NCBI GenBank assembly: GCA_951640165.1
Contig: OX621255.1
Location: forward strand, 28,370,001-28,434,000
Length of the DNA stretch: 64,000 nucleotides
DNA from: Pseudoips prasinana
Lineage: Eukaryota > Arthropoda > Insecta > Lepidoptera > Nolidae
Direction: 5' to 3'
The position numbers were made by a program, and so were the translations under genes. A model generated the notes under the pieces. It worked only from the letters and a program-made list of their open reading frames with translations. It made no database searches and was not told the origin of the DNA. Below, piece by piece: positions 22,325-33,256 of the stretch; position 1 is the stretch's first letter; every line of letters starts with the position of its first letter.

Positions 22325-24295
22325 TAGACCAGGGTAGAAGCGTTTAAAATTAATAAAAAGTGAAAAAAAATAATAGTAGGATGAAACCCATTAGAAAAGG
22401 AGGGGAATATTATAAAAATGAAAGGAAAAATAATTTACGGGCGATCTGAGGTCGGGAAGGGGGTGGGGGTGAGTTTTTAAGGGTAAAAAACGGTTGTTCT
22501 CGATTTCCGGCAAAACTAAAAGCCCAATCGAAAAAAGTCAAATGGCAAAGTTGTAGGTAATAAAAAGATCTAAAACATTTGTATTTACACTTTTTTCACA
22601 TAACTTAAAATTTATGTGAAAACTTCAAAAAAACAAGTTTTTGGTTTTTTATTTTTAACTTTTACACAATTTTTTCTTTTTTAATGAAATTTGGTGAAAA
22701 CTTACCTTATTATGTCCCAAATACGCTGTAATTTATTTGATTAAAAATATTTATTTTTTCACCTTATTTTGAATTAATATCGAAAAAACACCCTAATTTT
22801 CAATCGAAAAGTCACCCGTCAAAATATCAGCTTTTTTCAAAAAGTTGGTATGTTTTCTGTTCGTTGAAATCTCTTCTTTCCGATGGTGAAAAAAAATATA
22901 TATGTTACTGTAGTAAATTTTCTCAGAAAATGCAAAAATCGAAAATAACTCTAATTCGAATTTTTTTATTTATTATGAAAAAAATCATCTAAAAATATGA
23001 TTGCTGCAATTTGTTTCAATTAAAAAGTTGATTTATTTAATGCTAATTACATTTATGTCATAGAAAATCTCATTATATATAAATGTAAATCGTACAATTA
23101 AATGTAGATACTTTATTCTGATTACGTTATTCATTACAATGTGTTCATTCATCAAAATGTATAAAAAATATATTATAAATATATTAAAAATCTATTTAAA
23201 ATGTATAAATATTTAAAAAATATGTATAGTAAATATATTTTTAATAACTAACTTTTGGCTGATTTTCATGTATATTTCATATATTTTGAATATATCTGAA
23301 ATATATTTGAAATGTATAAAATATATTTGAAAATCGGCCAAACGTTTGTTATTAAAAATATATTTACGATATATATTTTATATATTATTTATAGATTTTT
23401 AATATATTTTTATTCTGACTACGTTATTCATTACAATATTTTTAAAAATATTGTGATTACGTTATTCATTACAATATTTTTAAAAATATTGTAATGAATA
23501 ACGTAATCAGAATAAAGTATCTACATTTAATTGTACGATTTACATTTATATATAATGAGATTTTCTATGACATAAATGTAATTAGCATTAAATAAATCAA
23601 CTTTTTAATTGAAACAAATTGCAGCAATCATATTTTTAGATGATTTTTTTCATAATAAATAAAAAAAAATCGAATTAGAGTTAGTTTCGATTTTTGCATT
23701 TTCTGAGAAAATTTACTACAGTAACATATATATTTTTTTTCACCATCGGAAAGAAGAGATTTCAACGAACAGAAAACATACCAACTTTTCTAAAAAAGCT
23801 GATATTTTGACGGGTGACTTTTCGATTGAAAATTAGGTTGTTTTTTCGATATTAATTCAAAATAAGGTGAAAAAATAAATATTTTTAATCAAATAAATTA
23901 CAGCGTATTTGGGACATAATAAGGTAAGTTTTCACCAAATTTCGTTAAAAAAGAAAAATTTATGTAAAAGATAAAAATAAAAAACCAAAAACTTGGTTTT
24001 TTGAAGTTTTCACATAAATTTTAAGTTATGTGAAAAAAGTGTAAATACAAAAGTTTTAGATCTTTTTATTACCTACAACTTTGCCATTTGACTTTTTTCG
24101 ATAGGACTTTTAGTTTTGCCGGAAATCGAGAAAAACCGATTTCTACCCTTAAAAACTCACCCCCATACCCTTCCCGAACTCAGATCGCCCGTAAATTATT
24201 TTTCCTTTCATTTTTATAATATTCCCCTCCTTTTCTGATGGGTTTCATCCTACTACTATTTTTTTTGGTTTTAAAAATTATCGACCCTGGTCTAT
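22325..24295. mobile_element. ~2-kb hairpin (foldback) element inside Harbinger
   Basis: The ends GACCAGGGT and ACCCTGGTC lie next to TA on both sides. Arms of roughly 900 bases run 22370-23270 and 23340-24265 as near-perfect inverted copies (for example TCAAATGGCAAAGTTGTAGG at about 22538 and its reverse complement at about 24075). The centre is AT-rich ATATATTT repeats. There is no protein-coding capacity. The TA duplication points to a mariner-like or similar mechanism, but this is inference. Confidence 0.8.
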
Positions 24296-24370
24296 ATCGT
24301 TTTGGGTTGGAAGTAATATTCACGTATTATTTAATTTGCATTGTGTTAGTGTTTGTTTCTATTTAATACA

Positions 24371-24706
24371 ATGGATAAAGTTAAGAGCGATAGAAGTGCA
24401 AACTTTTCGATACATGAGAGGGACATTTTGGTGTCACTAGTGCAGAAATACCAAGCTGTGCTGGAAAACAAGCAAAGCGATGCTACAACATGGAGAAAGA
24501 AAGAGGCCGCTTGGGAAAGCATTCAAAACGAATATAATGCTCGATCGGGCATTTTCAGATCGAACAAGAAAGTGTGGGAGTTTGAAGAAACTGAACGCAA
24601 GAAGGAGGCTGCCTTTAAAGAAACTGAACGCAAGAAGGAGGCTTCCTTTAAAGAAAAGGAGCGCATCTGGAAGGAAGAGGAGTATAAATATAAAATTAGG
24701 AAATAA
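24371..24706 (+). CDS. Harbinger-associated MADF/SANT-like DNA-binding protein
   Basis: A 111-residue ORF starts at the ATG of 24371; an upstream in-frame TTG is a poor start. The N-terminal half has FSIHERDILVSLVQKYQAVL then NKQSDATTWRKKEAAWESI, the pattern of Myb/SANT-like proteins that accompany Harbinger transposases and carry the transposase to the nucleus and DNA. The C-terminal third is a glutamate/lysine repeat, two and a half copies of ETERKKEA, predicted coiled coil, and shorter than usual for the family. An AATAAA follows at 24715. It converges with the transposase on the opposite strand, the normal Harbinger layout. It appears intact, so it could still be translated although its partner is broken. 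Confidence 0.75.
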   Translation: MDKVKSDRSANFSIHERDILVSLVQKYQAVLENKQSDATTWRKKEAAWESIQNEYNARSGIFRSNKKVWEFEETERKKEAAFKETERKKEASFKEKERIWKEEEYKYKIRK

Positions 24707-24866
24707 TTTTAAATGAATAAATCTGGAATGTAATTATTTGTTTTATTATTTAATGTCTGTTGTTATTAAGTAATGGTAGAAAATATTCATGAACCAGTCT
24801 ACTTCTAACATCATTATTCAGTTCAGGGCTCTGTGCTGCAATTTCTTCATGAGCCCGTGTATCTGT

Positions 24867-25200
24867 CTATGAGTTGTAGTTGTCACCAAAGTTTCTTTCA
24901 TTAATGTCAATTGCAATATTATGTAGTACAAAGCAGGACACTATTATGGCTTCTACACCAGCTAAATTTAATGTGACCTGTCGCCTAAGAACAGGAAACC
25001 TATTTTTGCATACACCAAAACATCTTTCAATGGTGTTCCTTGTTCGTATGTGTGACTCATTATATAAATTCTCTGCCGGTGATGATGGACTCAAAAAAGG
25101 TGTTAAAAGATATTGTTTTAACTCATATCCACTGTCACCGAGGAGTATGCCATCTCAAAACTATTCACTTTCCAATCTTTGTTTTAAGAGCCATCTAGCC
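24867..25200 (-). pseudogene. HARBI1-like transposase, C-terminal part
   Basis: The minus frame has DGILLGDSGYELKQYLLTPF, RTRNTIERCFGVCKNRFPVL and FVLHNIAIDINERNFGD, i.e. the conserved second Asp region (GDSGY) and the Glu-containing RNTIERCFG block of the DDE nuclease. The first Asp is in the other piece (38979-39256). The middle portion is absent or displaced, so no active enzyme can be made. Confidence 0.75.
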
Positions 25201-25484
25201 ACACGGTCCAACTCGACGGTGGGCGCGGCCTCAAAGCGTGTTGTCTCACCTGATAAATTGTGTGATTGAGATGGGGTCAGAAATGAGCGTGCACGAACCA
25301 GTTGATGCGTTTACTATAATTTAGTAGCGCCCAAAAACGCAATTTCATTGACTAACACTAGCGGACGCGGCAAAGCGCGCGGAAACGGCAAGACAAATAA
25401 ATACTTACTATTAGACCTCACTTATTTTACGAGGGGGAAAGAATGTGGCATACTATTAATATTATTACTAACTTATTATTATTT

Positions 25485-25536
25485 TTACTAACTTTAAAAC
25501 TTTAGGCTCTATAGCCTAAAGTTTTAAAGTTAGTAA
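25485..25536. repeat. Perfect 24-bp inverted repeat
   Basis: Arms 25485-25508 and 25513-25536 (TTACTAACTTTAAAACTTTA... and its exact reverse complement) around a 4-base loop. Confidence 0.85.
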
Positions 25537-25904
25537 AGTTTAAATTAAAATAAAGTTTTAGCTTATATGTGTCATGAGTGTGTACGGGGAGGGTCAAAAA
25601 CTCAACTCTATTGCTGTCAGTCTGGTATCCGTCTGTCCGTCTGTCACACAGGTTTTACAGCCATACGGTTAAAGTTACAGTCTTAAAATTTTTACAGTAG
25701 ATACATATTATTGACGGAAAGCCATTCAAATTGTCAAAACATATTTTTAAATGATTTAAGCCCCAACATTTAAATGGAGCGGTCAAAATAATGTTGAGAC
25801 ATCCCGTCGAGTGGAGTATCGTTACGTAAGGTGGGACCACAAGTACGAGTACCTACTAACTACCTATTGACTGCTTCGTTGGTCTAGCGCTAAGTGTTCA
25901 CCCA

Positions 25905-26000
25905 TAGAGAAAGATTTGTGTACTATAGTATGTCGCGTGCAGATGGCTAATCTCTATTGAGACTGGCTGCCGTGGCCGAATCCAGCTAGGAGGACATTAT
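25905..26000 (+). repeat. SINE family D, 3' end fragment
   Basis: GTGTACTATAGTATGTCGCG, then TAATCTCTATTGAGACTGGC and GGAGGACATT match 1-250 and the reverse of 60255-60350. Confidence 0.65.
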
Positions 26001-26894
26001 TATATAACTAACTGTTAGTACCTACAACAGGTGAAGTGAAATAATAAGTGTATATTTTTGTTCCGGCCAAAATAAGGAATCATAATCAATATTATCTATT
26101 TCCATGCCATTTGGCATCCACTGTGACTACAAAAAACATCATAGGACTTGCGCTAATGACAAAGCGCAAGTCCTATAATGTTTGTAAACAAACATGCAAC
26201 TATCGTACATCACTGGCATAGTGTTTGAGATTATATGGTTTTCTGGGCCCATTTTTATATTTTTGTTATTTAAAATTGGGCCCAGAAAACCATAGAATCT
26301 CTGCAAACAAAATAATTATTCATATACCAGCACAATAAACCACACGTTCAAAGAAAACTAACTAATTGGCTACTTACCCTTTCTTACGAAGAAACTGAAG
26401 TCCTGCTGACTAGTTTTCATTAAATTAAATAGTAAAACCGTTAGTGGGAACGCTCACATAAACATGTACAAACTTTCAAAATACACATAGGTATTATCTT
26501 ATACAAATTGCCAATGTATGTAATACACTCTGATCTCGCTAAGATTTTATATCTAAAACTACGAGCTAATTTTTTTTATCACACATACTGCTCACACACA
26601 CACATACTTCACGCATAACATGAATCTCCATTATATTGATATATCATATTATTTATATATTCACATCCATTTTTTGTATATTATTAAATAGACCAAGACC
26701 TATTTTGAAGTGGCCTTGTACTTGTAAATAATAGGTAATTGTTTGTTTTTTTTATAGCCTCAGGTGTTTCTTGACCAAAAAAATTACTCAATTATCAGCG
26801 AGTTTATTATAACCACGTAATGAGGGACTCGCCCCCCATTACGTGGTAATAATATACTCGCAATAACACGTCGTTGCGTCTATTTGGCACAACC

Positions 26895-27035
26895 CAGACT
26901 CCTCGCTGCTCCTAGGAATATCCTGACAAAACTGAAAAACCCAATAAAACCCTACTTGCTCTACCGGGAAATCGAACACGGGACCTCACGGTCAACAGTC
27001 AGATGTTTCTGCCGCTAGACCCCAAAGCAGTCAAG
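26895..27035 (-). repeat. tRNA-headed SINE (separate family)
   Basis: On the minus strand, GGGGTCTAGCGGCAGAAACA (A-box region) and CCCGTGTTCGATTTCCCGGT (B box) are followed by AGAGCAAGTAGGGTTTTATT. The head is like a tRNA, but the body differs from families A-D. Confidence 0.6.
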
Positions 27036-27479
27036 TCAGCGAGCAACAGAGTGTAATGAAAGAAAACATTTAGTTCTTTACAAAAAGTCGGCCAGGAAGC
27101 CGCTAGTTGCCTACTAATATTAGTTCCGTAACACCTCAGTAGGTAGGTGCAAATATCTAGTTACTTATACATAGATAGGTAAATATAATTTAATCAAATA
27201 TAACTTTTACCCATTGCGCCAATTTGCACGTATGGATAAAATATACTGTAATCACTAATGACAACAATTTAATGCAACGAATACCATACAATAATAAAAT
27301 CAAATGTCCAAAATTGGGTGCAAAGCCAAGTTGCACAGTGAAATCACTATAGGTTTCGATATCGCTGTCCAAAATACTACACGGTCAGTGTGAAATACGA
27401 ACAAATGATAGTGCTCGTAGTAACGAACCGGTTGTTGGAGTCACAAACACGGTGCGCACAACACAAACGAAGGCTAGCT

Positions 27480-27762
27480 AGTTTAATCGGGGGCGCGCAA
27501 GAGCGACTTTTAAAAAATACAAAATATTAATTGTAGAGACAAGTTTATTGTTCGACGATCGAACATCAAGTGCCAGTTACAATATGGCAAACCTTAATCT
27601 AAAACAGAGTGGGAGGTGGAACAGACCACCGGGATGAGCAACGTATGCATAAAAGTTGTTTTGACGGATGCAGCCTGAGTCCCGACAGACTGCTGACTCT
27701 ATGAAAGGATGTTTAGTCTACCAGGTCGCATGGAACCTTCTGGAATATATGCACGCGTAACT
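27480..27762 (-). repeat. Errantivirus 3' LTR
   Basis: 283 bp, identical by eye to 33257-33539. A purine tract (GATGAGGGAGG on the element strand) directly precedes it at 27763-27773. The env stop codon lies inside it. Confidence 0.92.
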
Positions 27763-29504
27763 CCTCCCTCATCAGGATCGACATTTACCGAAGATATAGG
27801 ATTCGGTAAATTTCGATTAAACATTTTTGATAGATTATACTTATTTTTATACACGACAATAAAAAGGCTTATAATTAAAATTATATATAAAACAATGGTC
27901 CAGACACTAACACTTTTCACATTTAGGGAAAGGCCTTTGTTTTCACTTGCACTATTATCTTCACTTTTATGTAGAGAGTACGAGAGGAACCGCAGGTTTT
28001 TGAGGTCCACTCCTTCCAGGTTCAGGAGCTTTGTAGTATTTGGCACATGTGACTTAATTGCAGGTAAGTTAATTAGTGATAGTTTTTCATAGGTGATTTG
28101 TTCTGTTTCAATCTTATGCATTCTTAGAGTCACATTATGTATTTGGATAGTACATGAATCGTCTATCGTAAGTATATATGTACCTCGAAGAGTTTGTCGA
28201 GACACCTCACTCTCACAGATTCTGCTTAGTACGGCATTCATTCTTGTATATACTATCCATCGATTCGGCTGGAAAAGTTCTATTCGAAAGTTTTCAATTT
28301 CTATAGGAGTTTGTTTACAGGAGCTGATGTTGTTAATGTATTGCATTAGGCCTTTTATACAAAAATCTTCGTTGAGTTGAAAACCATTTTCTTCGATGCA
28401 CAGGAAACGAGATCTGTCGATTTCTTTGCAAGGCTTGGCAAGTGATTTGACCTCAAACCCTTTTGCTATTAGGTAAGGATATTTGGGTATAATAATAAGG
28501 GTACGGTTATTAGATAATATTGGGATGGGTAATAGTCTATAATAAGAATATGTGTCTGTTTTAACAAGTGGAATCTCCAAGATGAACGTTATCTTACTTT
28601 CGCTATAATAAGATTTAATTGCTATAGTTCCTTCAATTTTTACAAGGTTCTCAGGCAAAACTGGGTATATAAGCTTATCAGAATTTTCAATCTTTTTTAA
28701 CAAGAAAAGCAAATTATCTGACTCAATGATAGACTGGTGTAGGATGCCTGACTTACTGAATGCTACGGCAGTTTCTATCTCATTAAGTTTGATGTAAATA
28801 TTTTGAAAATTATGTAGTAATAAATTATAAGTGTTCAGTATACGATTTCCTATATAGTTTAGTTGTCCTTTTATGGTAATTGAATTTATTTTTTCATCCA
28901 AATGTTTTATATTTTCATCAAGCTTATTAAGGTTAGTATTTATAACTTGGGTAACATTTACTAGGCTTCCCACCATTTCGGATATCAAGGTAATTTTCTT
29001 ATTATTAATATTTTGCTGAGTCTTTACTTCTTTTATCAATCTGTCGTATTTAATGGCATCTTCATTATCTAAATTCCCTGTGATTATTTTTATGATTGAT
29101 CCTAAAGGGTTTAAGAGACCTCTCTTTATCCTATAAGACGGTACTAACTGCTTATATTTGTTAATAGTTATATTATATACATATTCTACTTGGTTTTTAG
29201 AATCTAGATAATCGTTCTTAAAACTAATATTTAAGCAATTGTCAACTAAATAGTTTAACTGAGAGTAAAATTGAATGTTACCATCTAAGTCTGAGTAAAT
29301 ATTCTTAAAATCTAAAATCTTAATTAATATCCATTTATCGTTACTAATGGATGCAATTCCTTCCCGTATGGGTAGAATTCCCGGATTATCATTCACGGGC
29401 TGAAGTTGAAGGGCCAGCAACTGGGTCGCTGTTGTTATCAGCAGGAACATCGGGAGGTTTCTGTGGAACACGTTTAATGTCTTTAACAGGCACTCGTGTG
29501 TCAC
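27699..29504 (-). CDS. env: Env-like fusion glycoprotein of the errantivirus
   Basis: An open frame of 601 residues with the architecture of insect errantivirus envelope proteins, which are related to baculovirus F proteins. There is a hydrophobic signal-like stretch near residues 18-33, a furin-type site RIKR near residue 128, and immediately after it the conserved fusion-peptide-like segment GLLNPLGSIIKIITGNLD. A heptad-like region, several N-x-S/T sites and a C-terminal membrane helix (VWTIVLYIILIISLFIVVY) with a ~50-residue tail follow. In the family this protein mediates cell entry and is made from a spliced mRNA. The frame overlaps the end of the gag-pol frame by 116 bases, and its last ~20 codons and stop lie in the 3' LTR. 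I see no break in it. Whether it is expressed is unknown. Confidence 0.85.
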   Translation of the reverse strand: MTHECLLKTLNVFHRNLPMFLLITTATQLLALQLQPVNDNPGILPIREGIASISNDKWILIKILDFKNIYSDLDGNIQFYSQLNYLVDNCLNISFKNDYLDSKNQVEYVYNITINKYKQLVPSYRIKRGLLNPLGSIIKIITGNLDNEDAIKYDRLIKEVKTQQNINNKKITLISEMVGSLVNVTQVINTNLNKLDENIKHLDEKINSITIKGQLNYIGNRILNTYNLLLHNFQNIYIKLNEIETAVAFSKSGILHQSIIESDNLLFLLKKIENSDKLIYPVLPENLVKIEGTIAIKSYYSESKITFILEIPLVKTDTYSYYRLLPIPILSNNRTLIIIPKYPYLIAKGFEVKSLAKPCKEIDRSRFLCIEENGFQLNEDFCIKGLMQYINNISSCKQTPIEIENFRIELFQPNRWIVYTRMNAVLSRICESEVSRQTLRGTYILTIDDSCTIQIHNVTLRMHKIETEQITYEKLSLINLPAIKSHVPNTTKLLNLEGVDLKNLRFLSYSLHKSEDNSASENKGLSLNVKSVSVWTIVLYIILIISLFIVVYKNKYNLSKMFNRNLPNPISSVNVDPDEGGVTRAYIPEGSMRPGRLNILS

Positions 29505-32500
29505 GTTTATGTATTATTACAGGGGCAATGTTTCTTTCAAGATCACCTGAAACTTTTGCTTTGGTGTCGCGAGGTTTGTCTTTGCTACGGCGTTTGTTAG
29601 TACCTTTAACAAATACATTTTCTTCAGGTTTTATTTTAAAAGACGTTTCTCCACCCCGTTTGTTTATTATAGCTTGCTTTTTCTCCGTGATTTTGTCCGT
29701 TAAGAAATTATATAAATGTCTAGTGCGTTTATTGTGATCATTTATTAGTTTTTGCATGTATTGTTTATCAAATCTAGTATCAAATATGTTATTAGAGTCT
29801 GTATGACCAAAGACAACTTCGAAGGGTGTGAACCCTGTAGTTGAATGAATAGTCTGATTGTATGCCATAATGGCGTAGGTCATGACAGATGCAATATCCG
29901 TAAGTTTATGTTCATATTTGGCTAGTCTGTATATTTCTAATATAGTTGAATGGAATCTTTCAATTAGTCCCATTGAATTTGTGTTATTTGGTGTTCCTAT
30001 GTGCATTTCTATCTTGTGTAGGGATAATAATTCTTTGATGAGAGCATTATTGAACTCTGAGCCAGCATCAGAACTGACCTTTTGAGGAGTTCCATAAAAT
30101 GAAAAATACTTTATGAGAGCTTTTACAACTTCAGGAGTAGATCGGTTGCTTATTTCAAAAGCTTGACCAAGTTTGCTGAAAGCATCCAATACAGTCAGAA
30201 AATATTTTCCTTCGATGGAAAATAGATCTATAAATATTTCTTCGAATGGTTTTTTCTGAGTTTGAGTAAGTTGTAATGCAGGTTTGTAAGGATTTCGATC
30301 ATATTTCATTTTTTTACAGGTTTCGCAACTATTTATAATAGCCGAAATTGATTCTTCCATATTAAACCAATAGTATGTGCGCTTAAGGCGGACTAACGTT
30401 TCTTTGATACCCCGATGGCACGTTTTTCCTGTATGGTATTTAAGAACGATTTGGCGTTGTTCATTTTCATCTTGAATAAGTACAACTCGTTCGGTACACT
30501 CAAGAAATTGAACGGAGTCTTTTTTGAAAAGTTGAATTATTATCTGTGTGAACTGACGTCTGTGTTCTTTATCTTCAAAATAGATAAAATACTTTACATT
30601 ATTTCTGATATATTCTTTTAAAAATTGTTTCACTAGTTCCGAGTTATTTAAAGGTAAGTGCACTTCGAGAATTCGTTGCCTATTCGTAGATATATCCTTG
30701 ACTGATAATTGATTTCGGTGCCATGTATAAACTAAAATTTGATTTGGTTTTGTGTCTATGGCTTCTTTTAAAATAGGGATACCTGTTGATTCTAATTCAT
30801 CAGCAGAGTGAATGGTATCTGGGTTTTCGGATGCAGTATCTGTCCCACTTGATGGTGAAGGAATAGAATAAGTAGAGCTATGTTTTCTATATTCTACGCC
30901 ATCTGAATCTGATGATATACTAAAAGGTCGATTTACTTCCATAGATACATCCGACGCATTATCTTTATCTATTGCATTTAACCTAATTTTGGATAATGCA
31001 TCTGCGTTAGTATTTTGAATAATAGTTTCTGCAGACCCATCCTTGCATGTAACTAAAGCTGAAGGCATTCGTACACTCTTCCCGAAATCGGTGTAATCGA
31101 GGATGGCGTCTCCATTATATAGATTAGTCGGTAATTTAATTTTCGTTTCAGATCGAGGTTCCAAAATTACTTGGCTTGGAGGCCTATATATAATAGGTAT
31201 TTCAGTATTATGGGTACGCAGAACACGGTTGTCCATATCTATGTTTGCACCTAATTGCGTTAACAAATCGGAACCAATGAGGCCATCATAATTGGAATCT
31301 ACATCATACACAAAGAATTTATGTTTTAAATCACATTTAAACGTTTGTAAAAGAGGAATATAAATTACCTTGTCATGTTGACTTCGAGCGTGCGTGCTGA
31401 TCACTTGAAAAGGCTCTATATATTTATAATTTGAAAAATATTCATCAGCTTTTCGAGGACTGATGAATGATCGAGTGCTACCTGTATCAATCATAAATTT
31501 TGATTCTATTTCTGGTATCAAAATATAGGGTAATTGGTCTAATTTATTATTATTAATTTTAATTATCTCCGATTCGTACTGTAGATCGGTGTCGGAAAAA
31601 TTACAATTTGGCTCTATATTTTCAGTGTATTCGTAATTTTCATTGAACTCATTTTCATTATAGCCAAAATTTTCAAAGTATTCAATGTCGTTGCCATCTG
31701 AATATAAATTATTTACCCTTGGGGCTGGAGCGGCAGTGCGCATTGATACATCAGTATCTAATTTTTGAGGTCGAAACCCAAAGTTGGGGTGACCATGTTG
31801 AGGTTTATTAAAATTATTCTGCGGAGGGATATTATTAAATGTTTTGTAACCTTGATGCTGCGGTGGAATACCAAATTTAAATTGTTGTTGGTTTGGTGTA
31901 CCATATCTAAATTGTGTTTGGTTTGGTGGACCGAACTTAACTAATTGTTGCTGATTTGGTATGCCATATTTAAATTGCTGTTGATTAAAGTTAGGTCTAA
32001 AACCTGTTGGCTGCATTTGGAAATTTTGTTTGTTACCTTGAATATTAGGTTTATAACCTTGTATATTAGGTGGGGCGTTAAATTTAAAGTTCTGTGGCTG
32101 AGGGTTTTTATTATAAGTGGAATTTTGTACAGGGTTGGCGGTATAAAATTGTTTTAAGCCAAACTTTTCTACATAGGGGTTATGTGGCACTGAACTATCG
32201 TTAGGTGTGTGTAGTTTAATAGAACTATTTGGTTTTAACATTTTATTCCTAGATGTATACTGATATTGGAAGTTAACCTCTTCAAGCACTATGCTGAGAG
32301 CTTTCTCCAATGTAGAGCATCCTTTTAGTCGAACAATACGAATTAAATCTTCCGGCAAGTTGTATAGAAAAACATTCATGGCCATATTGTCGTAAATGGT
32401 GATTTTACTATTACGTAAATTTATGTCGATCTCTAAATTTACTTTCGACAATAGGGTACTTTTCACGTGTTGTATTCTACTACAAAAATCAAGATAAGAC

Positions 32501-32601
32501 TCAGTACTATTTATTCGTAATGTTTCTAATTCTATGGCTATACATTCTTCGGAACGAGGATCTCCGAAATGTTGGGTGAAAACATTTTTAATTGAGTCCA
32601 C
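29389..32601 (-). CDS. Errantivirus gag-protease-integrase ORF lacking RT and RNase H
   Basis: The open frame is 1070 codons, read from a GTG-type first codon because the true gag start is in another frame upstream (32538-32822). Residues 1-300 are gag, rich in Asn and Gln, with a repeated PNQQQFKFG-like unit near 205-245. The protease motif IDTGS is at about 371-375. Just after residue 525 the frame passes into NTNADALSKI (530-539), normally the end of RNase H, so the ~500-residue RT/RNase H region is missing while the frame is kept. The integrase has the zinc domain (H723, H729, C759, C762) and the catalytic triad D792, D845, E881 with DD35E spacing. The protein could in principle supply capsid, protease and integrase but not copy RNA. 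Confidence 0.88.
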   Translation of the reverse strand: MDSIKNVFTQHFGDPRSEECIAIELETLRINSTESYLDFCSRIQHVKSTLLSKVNLEIDINLRNSKITIYDNMAMNVFLYNLPEDLIRIVRLKGCSTLEKALSIVLEEVNFQYQYTSRNKMLKPNSSIKLHTPNDSSVPHNPYVEKFGLKQFYTANPVQNSTYNKNPQPQNFKFNAPPNIQGYKPNIQGNKQNFQMQPTGFRPNFNQQQFKYGIPNQQQLVKFGPPNQTQFRYGTPNQQQFKFGIPPQHQGYKTFNNIPPQNNFNKPQHGHPNFGFRPQKLDTDVSMRTAAPAPRVNNLYSDGNDIEYFENFGYNENEFNENYEYTENIEPNCNFSDTDLQYESEIIKINNNKLDQLPYILIPEIESKFMIDTGSTRSFISPRKADEYFSNYKYIEPFQVISTHARSQHDKVIYIPLLQTFKCDLKHKFFVYDVDSNYDGLIGSDLLTQLGANIDMDNRVLRTHNTEIPIIYRPPSQVILEPRSETKIKLPTNLYNGDAILDYTDFGKSVRMPSALVTCKDGSAETIIQNTNADALSKIRLNAIDKDNASDVSMEVNRPFSISSDSDGVEYRKHSSTYSIPSPSSGTDTASENPDTIHSADELESTGIPILKEAIDTKPNQILVYTWHRNQLSVKDISTNRQRILEVHLPLNNSELVKQFLKEYIRNNVKYFIYFEDKEHRRQFTQIIIQLFKKDSVQFLECTERVVLIQDENEQRQIVLKYHTGKTCHRGIKETLVRLKRTYYWFNMEESISAIINSCETCKKMKYDRNPYKPALQLTQTQKKPFEEIFIDLFSIEGKYFLTVLDAFSKLGQAFEISNRSTPEVVKALIKYFSFYGTPQKVSSDAGSEFNNALIKELLSLHKIEMHIGTPNNTNSMGLIERFHSTILEIYRLAKYEHKLTDIASVMTYAIMAYNQTIHSTTGFTPFEVVFGHTDSNNIFDTRFDKQYMQKLINDHNKRTRHLYNFLTDKITEKKQAIINKRGGETSFKIKPEENVFVKGTNKRRSKDKPRDTKAKVSGDLERNIAPVIIHKRDTRVPVKDIKRVPQKPPDVPADNNSDPVAGPSTSARE

Positions 32602-32822
32602 GACTGTATATCCTGACGTTCACTAATAAGCGCGGCGGCTCTACCGATTAACTTACTAGTTATGGTATGAAAAACGTATAAATCTTGGTCCGCATTTCCG
32701 GTATCTCTATATCTATTAATTACATACTCACACTTAATTATAAAAAGATTTAAAAGTTTTTCATCCCCGTCAAATTTCGGGATAATAGAAGATATTTCCC
32801 TAGGAATCATATTTAGAGACAT
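32538..32822 (-). pseudogene. Errantivirus gag N-terminus, out of frame with the rest
   Basis: A 94-codon frame starts at an ATG (MSLNMIPREISSIIPKFDGD) and reads through SWTQLK, where it leaves the frame used by the 1070-codon ORF. The switch happens at a run of A residues (minus strand, about 32592-32597) and needs only a one-base difference in run length. It may be a real inactivating indel, a programmed slip site, or a homopolymer sequencing error. The LTRs are identical, so the lesion would be very recent. Confidence 0.75.
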
Positions 32823-33239
32823 CTTATTTTTTATATAATTATATTGCGAACAATAAAAATACGCAGGTAATTTTACTACACTACTATCTGCAATTATTTA
32901 ATTACAGTTCTTAGAATTAAATGCTTACTATACCGATGTGGTGTATAGAGTTGCAAATAAGATAACGTTCTATAGCGTGGGCGATGGTCGGTCCCGTAAT
33001 ATCACAAAATCTTATTTATAAACTATCGGAATAAGAAGGAAAGACAAGGAATAGCAATGTGGGTCTACTCACAGGTTCTCCATTCTCTCCAGAAGTCAGC
33101 TCAGCGTCGCCTTACGTTTGCAGTGTATACGTTGAACAATTAAACGAATTTATTTGGTTCGAAGGATTCCCGTAACCGAATTTTCAAGCTCGAACCGATT
33201 GTGTGTTCTTGAAGCACGATTTTTCGGCGTTTTACGTTA

Positions 33240-33256
33240 ATCCGAACGGCTGCGCC
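33240..33256 (-). promoter_or_regulatory. Errantivirus primer-binding site
   Basis: Directly inside the 5' LTR, the minus strand reads GGCGCAGCCGTTCGG; with the last T of the LTR it resembles the tRNA-Ser-type primer sites of errantiviruses. The tRNA identity is inferred. Confidence 0.6.

Larger units (their letters stand above)
25201..27475. other. Nested DNA between Harbinger piece and errantivirus
   Basis: No gene is supported. It contains a SINE D tail (25905-26000), a tRNA-headed SINE in reverse (26895-27035), a CTGTCTGTC-type dispersed-repeat block (25610-25700), and four short inverted repeats at 25485-25536, 26134-26183, 26223-26300 and 26799-26860. Confidence 0.5.

Noticed and set aside
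23312..23494. 60-codon ORF in the hairpin
   Set aside because: Composed of Ile/Tyr/Phe codons from AT repeats at the hairpin centre.
27709..29737. Plus-strand ORFs opposite env and pol
   Set aside because: Shadow frames of the errantivirus genes on the minus strand.
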